DNA of 64,000 nucleotides from Rhodohalobacter sp. 614A (GTDB taxonomy: Bacteria > Bacteroidota > Rhodothermia > Balneolales > Balneolaceae), in NCBI RefSeq assembly GCF_021462415.1, contig NZ_JAKEDS010000001.1:1708273-1772272 (forward strand). The letters are read 5' to 3'. Below the pieces are notes generated by a model. That model was not told the origin of the DNA, made no database searches, and saw only the letters and a program-made list of their open reading frames with translations. Positions 62,987 through 64,000 of the stretch are shown here, one piece after another. Positions within the stretch are counted from its first letter, which is position 1; each line of letters opens with the position of its first letter. The translations under genes and the position numbers were made by a program.

Positions 62987-63033
62987 GAAGAATCTCATGG
63001 TTCATAGAATGCGCTTTAACCTCGGGATTCTTC
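62987..63033. terminator. possible bidirectional terminator hairpin
   Basis: GAAGAATC (62987-62994) pairs with GATTCTTC (63026-63033), with an inner GGTT/AACC stem, between two convergent stops. No clear T-run follows on either strand, so the role is tentative. Confidence 0.4.
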
Positions 63034-63079
63034 TTCATTAACTGGAAAGTTTCATAATCTGCAGTTGAGTGACCGTCGT

Positions 63080-64000
63080 TTATTCCAGTTCTAACGCAGT
63101 TCGAATCCCAATTTCCAATCCGCGCAATTCTGCCAGTCCCCGCATTCGGCCAATACAAGAGTATCCCGGGAATGTTTCTTTTTCAAGATCGTCCAGCATT
63201 TGATGTCCGTGATCGGGACGAAAAGGAATATTCAAATCTGTGTGCCCTTCATTCTTTCTGCGGTGTTGTTCCAGGATTAAGGCTTTCATGACTTGTGCTA
63301 AATTTCCATCGCCTTCCAAATGATTGGCTTCATGGAATGATCTTCCGGACTCACGCTTCACACTTCTCAGGTGAACAAAATTGATACGGTGTCCTAATGA
63401 TTCAACCATTTTTGGCAAGTCATTATCAGCTCTGGCACCATACGATCCGGTACAAAATGTCAGCCCGTTATTTGGAGAATCTACCGCCTCAATCAAAGTT
63501 CTGGCATGTTCTTCTGTACTTACAACCCGCGGCAAACCAAACAGTGGAAAGGGCGGGTCATCCGGATGAATGGCCATTCGAATTCCCGCTTCTTCAGCCA
63601 CCGGAATAATTTCCCTGAGAAAATAGATCAGGTTTGATTGAAGGTCCGTGGCTGTGATTCCGTCATAAGTCTTCAGCATTTCCCGAAACTCCTCATATGA
63701 ATAACCTTCTTCAGAACCCGGCAATCCGGCGAGAATAGTTTTAGTCAGCTTCTCTCTTTCACTTTCATCCAGTTTCTCTGCGAAATCTTGAGCGGGTTTG
63801 ATGACGTCCGGGTAATATTCGCTCTCGGCCCCTTCTCTTTTCAAAATGAACAGATCAAAAGCAGCAAGGGCAATTTCATCAAATCGTAAAGCCGTTGAAC
63901 CGTCTGGCAAGAGGTGTTGCAGATCCGTCCGGGTCCAGTCCAAAACAGGCATAAAATTATAGCAAACCGTATCAATTCCGCACGTTCCTAAATTTCTAAG
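63080..64000 (-). CDS. uxuA: mannonate dehydratase, 5' end beyond the window
   Basis: The reading frame is open through the right edge, so the ATG at 63952 is internal: upstream codons give NLGTCGIDTVCYNF, joining the conserved FMPVLDWTRTDLQ. About 306 residues are seen of a usual ~390. The enzyme removes water from D-mannonate to give 2-keto-3-deoxygluconate. The metal and substrate motifs IRMAIHPDDPPFP, SYGARADND, NFVHLRSVKRE and RPDHGHQM are present. It is convergent with the oxidoreductase gene and so belongs to a second transcript of the uronate island. Confidence 0.93.
   Translation of the reverse strand, partial: LRNLGTCGIDTVCYNFMPVLDWTRTDLQHLLPDGSTALRFDEIALAAFDLFILKREGAESEYYPDVIKPAQDFAEKLDESEREKLTKTILAGLPGSEEGYSYEEFREMLKTYDGITATDLQSNLIYFLREIIPVAEEAGIRMAIHPDDPPFPLFGLPRVVSTEEHARTLIEAVDSPNNGLTFCTGSYGARADNDLPKMVESLGHRINFVHLRSVKRESGRSFHEANHLEGDGNLAQVMKALILEQHRRKNEGHTDLNIPFRPDHGHQMLDDLEKETFPGYSCIGRMRGLAELRGLEIGIRTALELE

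Overview
The window reads as a chromosomal segment of a Gram-negative bacterium of the Bacteroidota/Balneolota/Rhodothermota assemblage, most likely a marine or saline Balneolota-type heterotroph. This is inferred from protein style, not from a database search. The supporting signs are many short-signal lipoproteins, a FecI/FecR/TonB-receptor cascade with an STN domain, a reg_prop/Y_Y_Y histidine kinase, a TANFOR-like giant exported protein, two TATATTTG boxes matching the Bacteroidota -7 consensus, and a TRAP-linked uronate operon. I saw no rRNA, tRNA, CRISPR array, insertion sequence or phage gene.

Layout. 1-2.2 kb: glutamate dehydrogenase (minus) and a small HNH endonuclease. 2.2-5.6 kb (minus): an ECF sigma factor followed by a membrane Ser/Thr kinase with a TPR sensor half; the sigma factor has Ser/Thr where canonical factors carry acidic residues. 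5.8-17.1 kb (plus, divergent from the sigma factor): four exported proteins, namely a predicted outer-membrane barrel, a ~1970-residue multidomain protein, an FN3-type protein and an acidic lipoprotein. They look like one cell-surface assembly. 17.2-20.8 kb: mnmA, a DUF4412-like protein, and a 5'-nucleotidase split into two reversed halves. 20.9-22.3 kb (minus): three tandem lipoproteins that are TonB-receptor plug domains with no barrel. 22.5-29.9 kb: ilvE, an M24 peptidase, a very basic exported protein, a lectin-like protein, a DUF1801 protein and recQ.

29.9-40 kb: a PEGA-like/TolB-like lipoprotein, a uracil-DNA-glycosylase-like protein, then a minus-strand block of FecI-type sigma factor, 1.1k-residue lipoprotein with nine DUF5666-like repeats, FecR and TonB receptor. 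40-45.8 kb: a double-WHy LEA lipoprotein, a 1064-residue sensor kinase with no response regulator nearby, and a PQQ-type sugar dehydrogenase. 45.9-52.1 kb: three-subunit proton-translocating transhydrogenase (pntAA-AB-B), trxB, a DUF4342 protein and the YifB/ComM ATPase.

53.2-64 kb is a hexuronate catabolic island: TRAP transporter (SBP, small and large permease), tagaturonate epimerase, SDR mannonate oxidoreductase, KDPG aldolase, KDG kinase, uronate isomerase, a Tat-type Gfo/Idh/MocA oxidoreductase and, convergent at the right edge, mannonate dehydratase cut by the window end. Together they take glucuronate and galacturonate to pyruvate plus glyceraldehyde-3-phosphate. A 12-bp palindrome of LacI-family operator type precedes the first gene, but no regulator lies in the window.

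The best candidates for something undescribed are the kinase/sigma pair facing the giant surface cluster, the three plug-only lipoproteins, and the nine-repeat lipoprotein inside the FecI/FecR/receptor locus.
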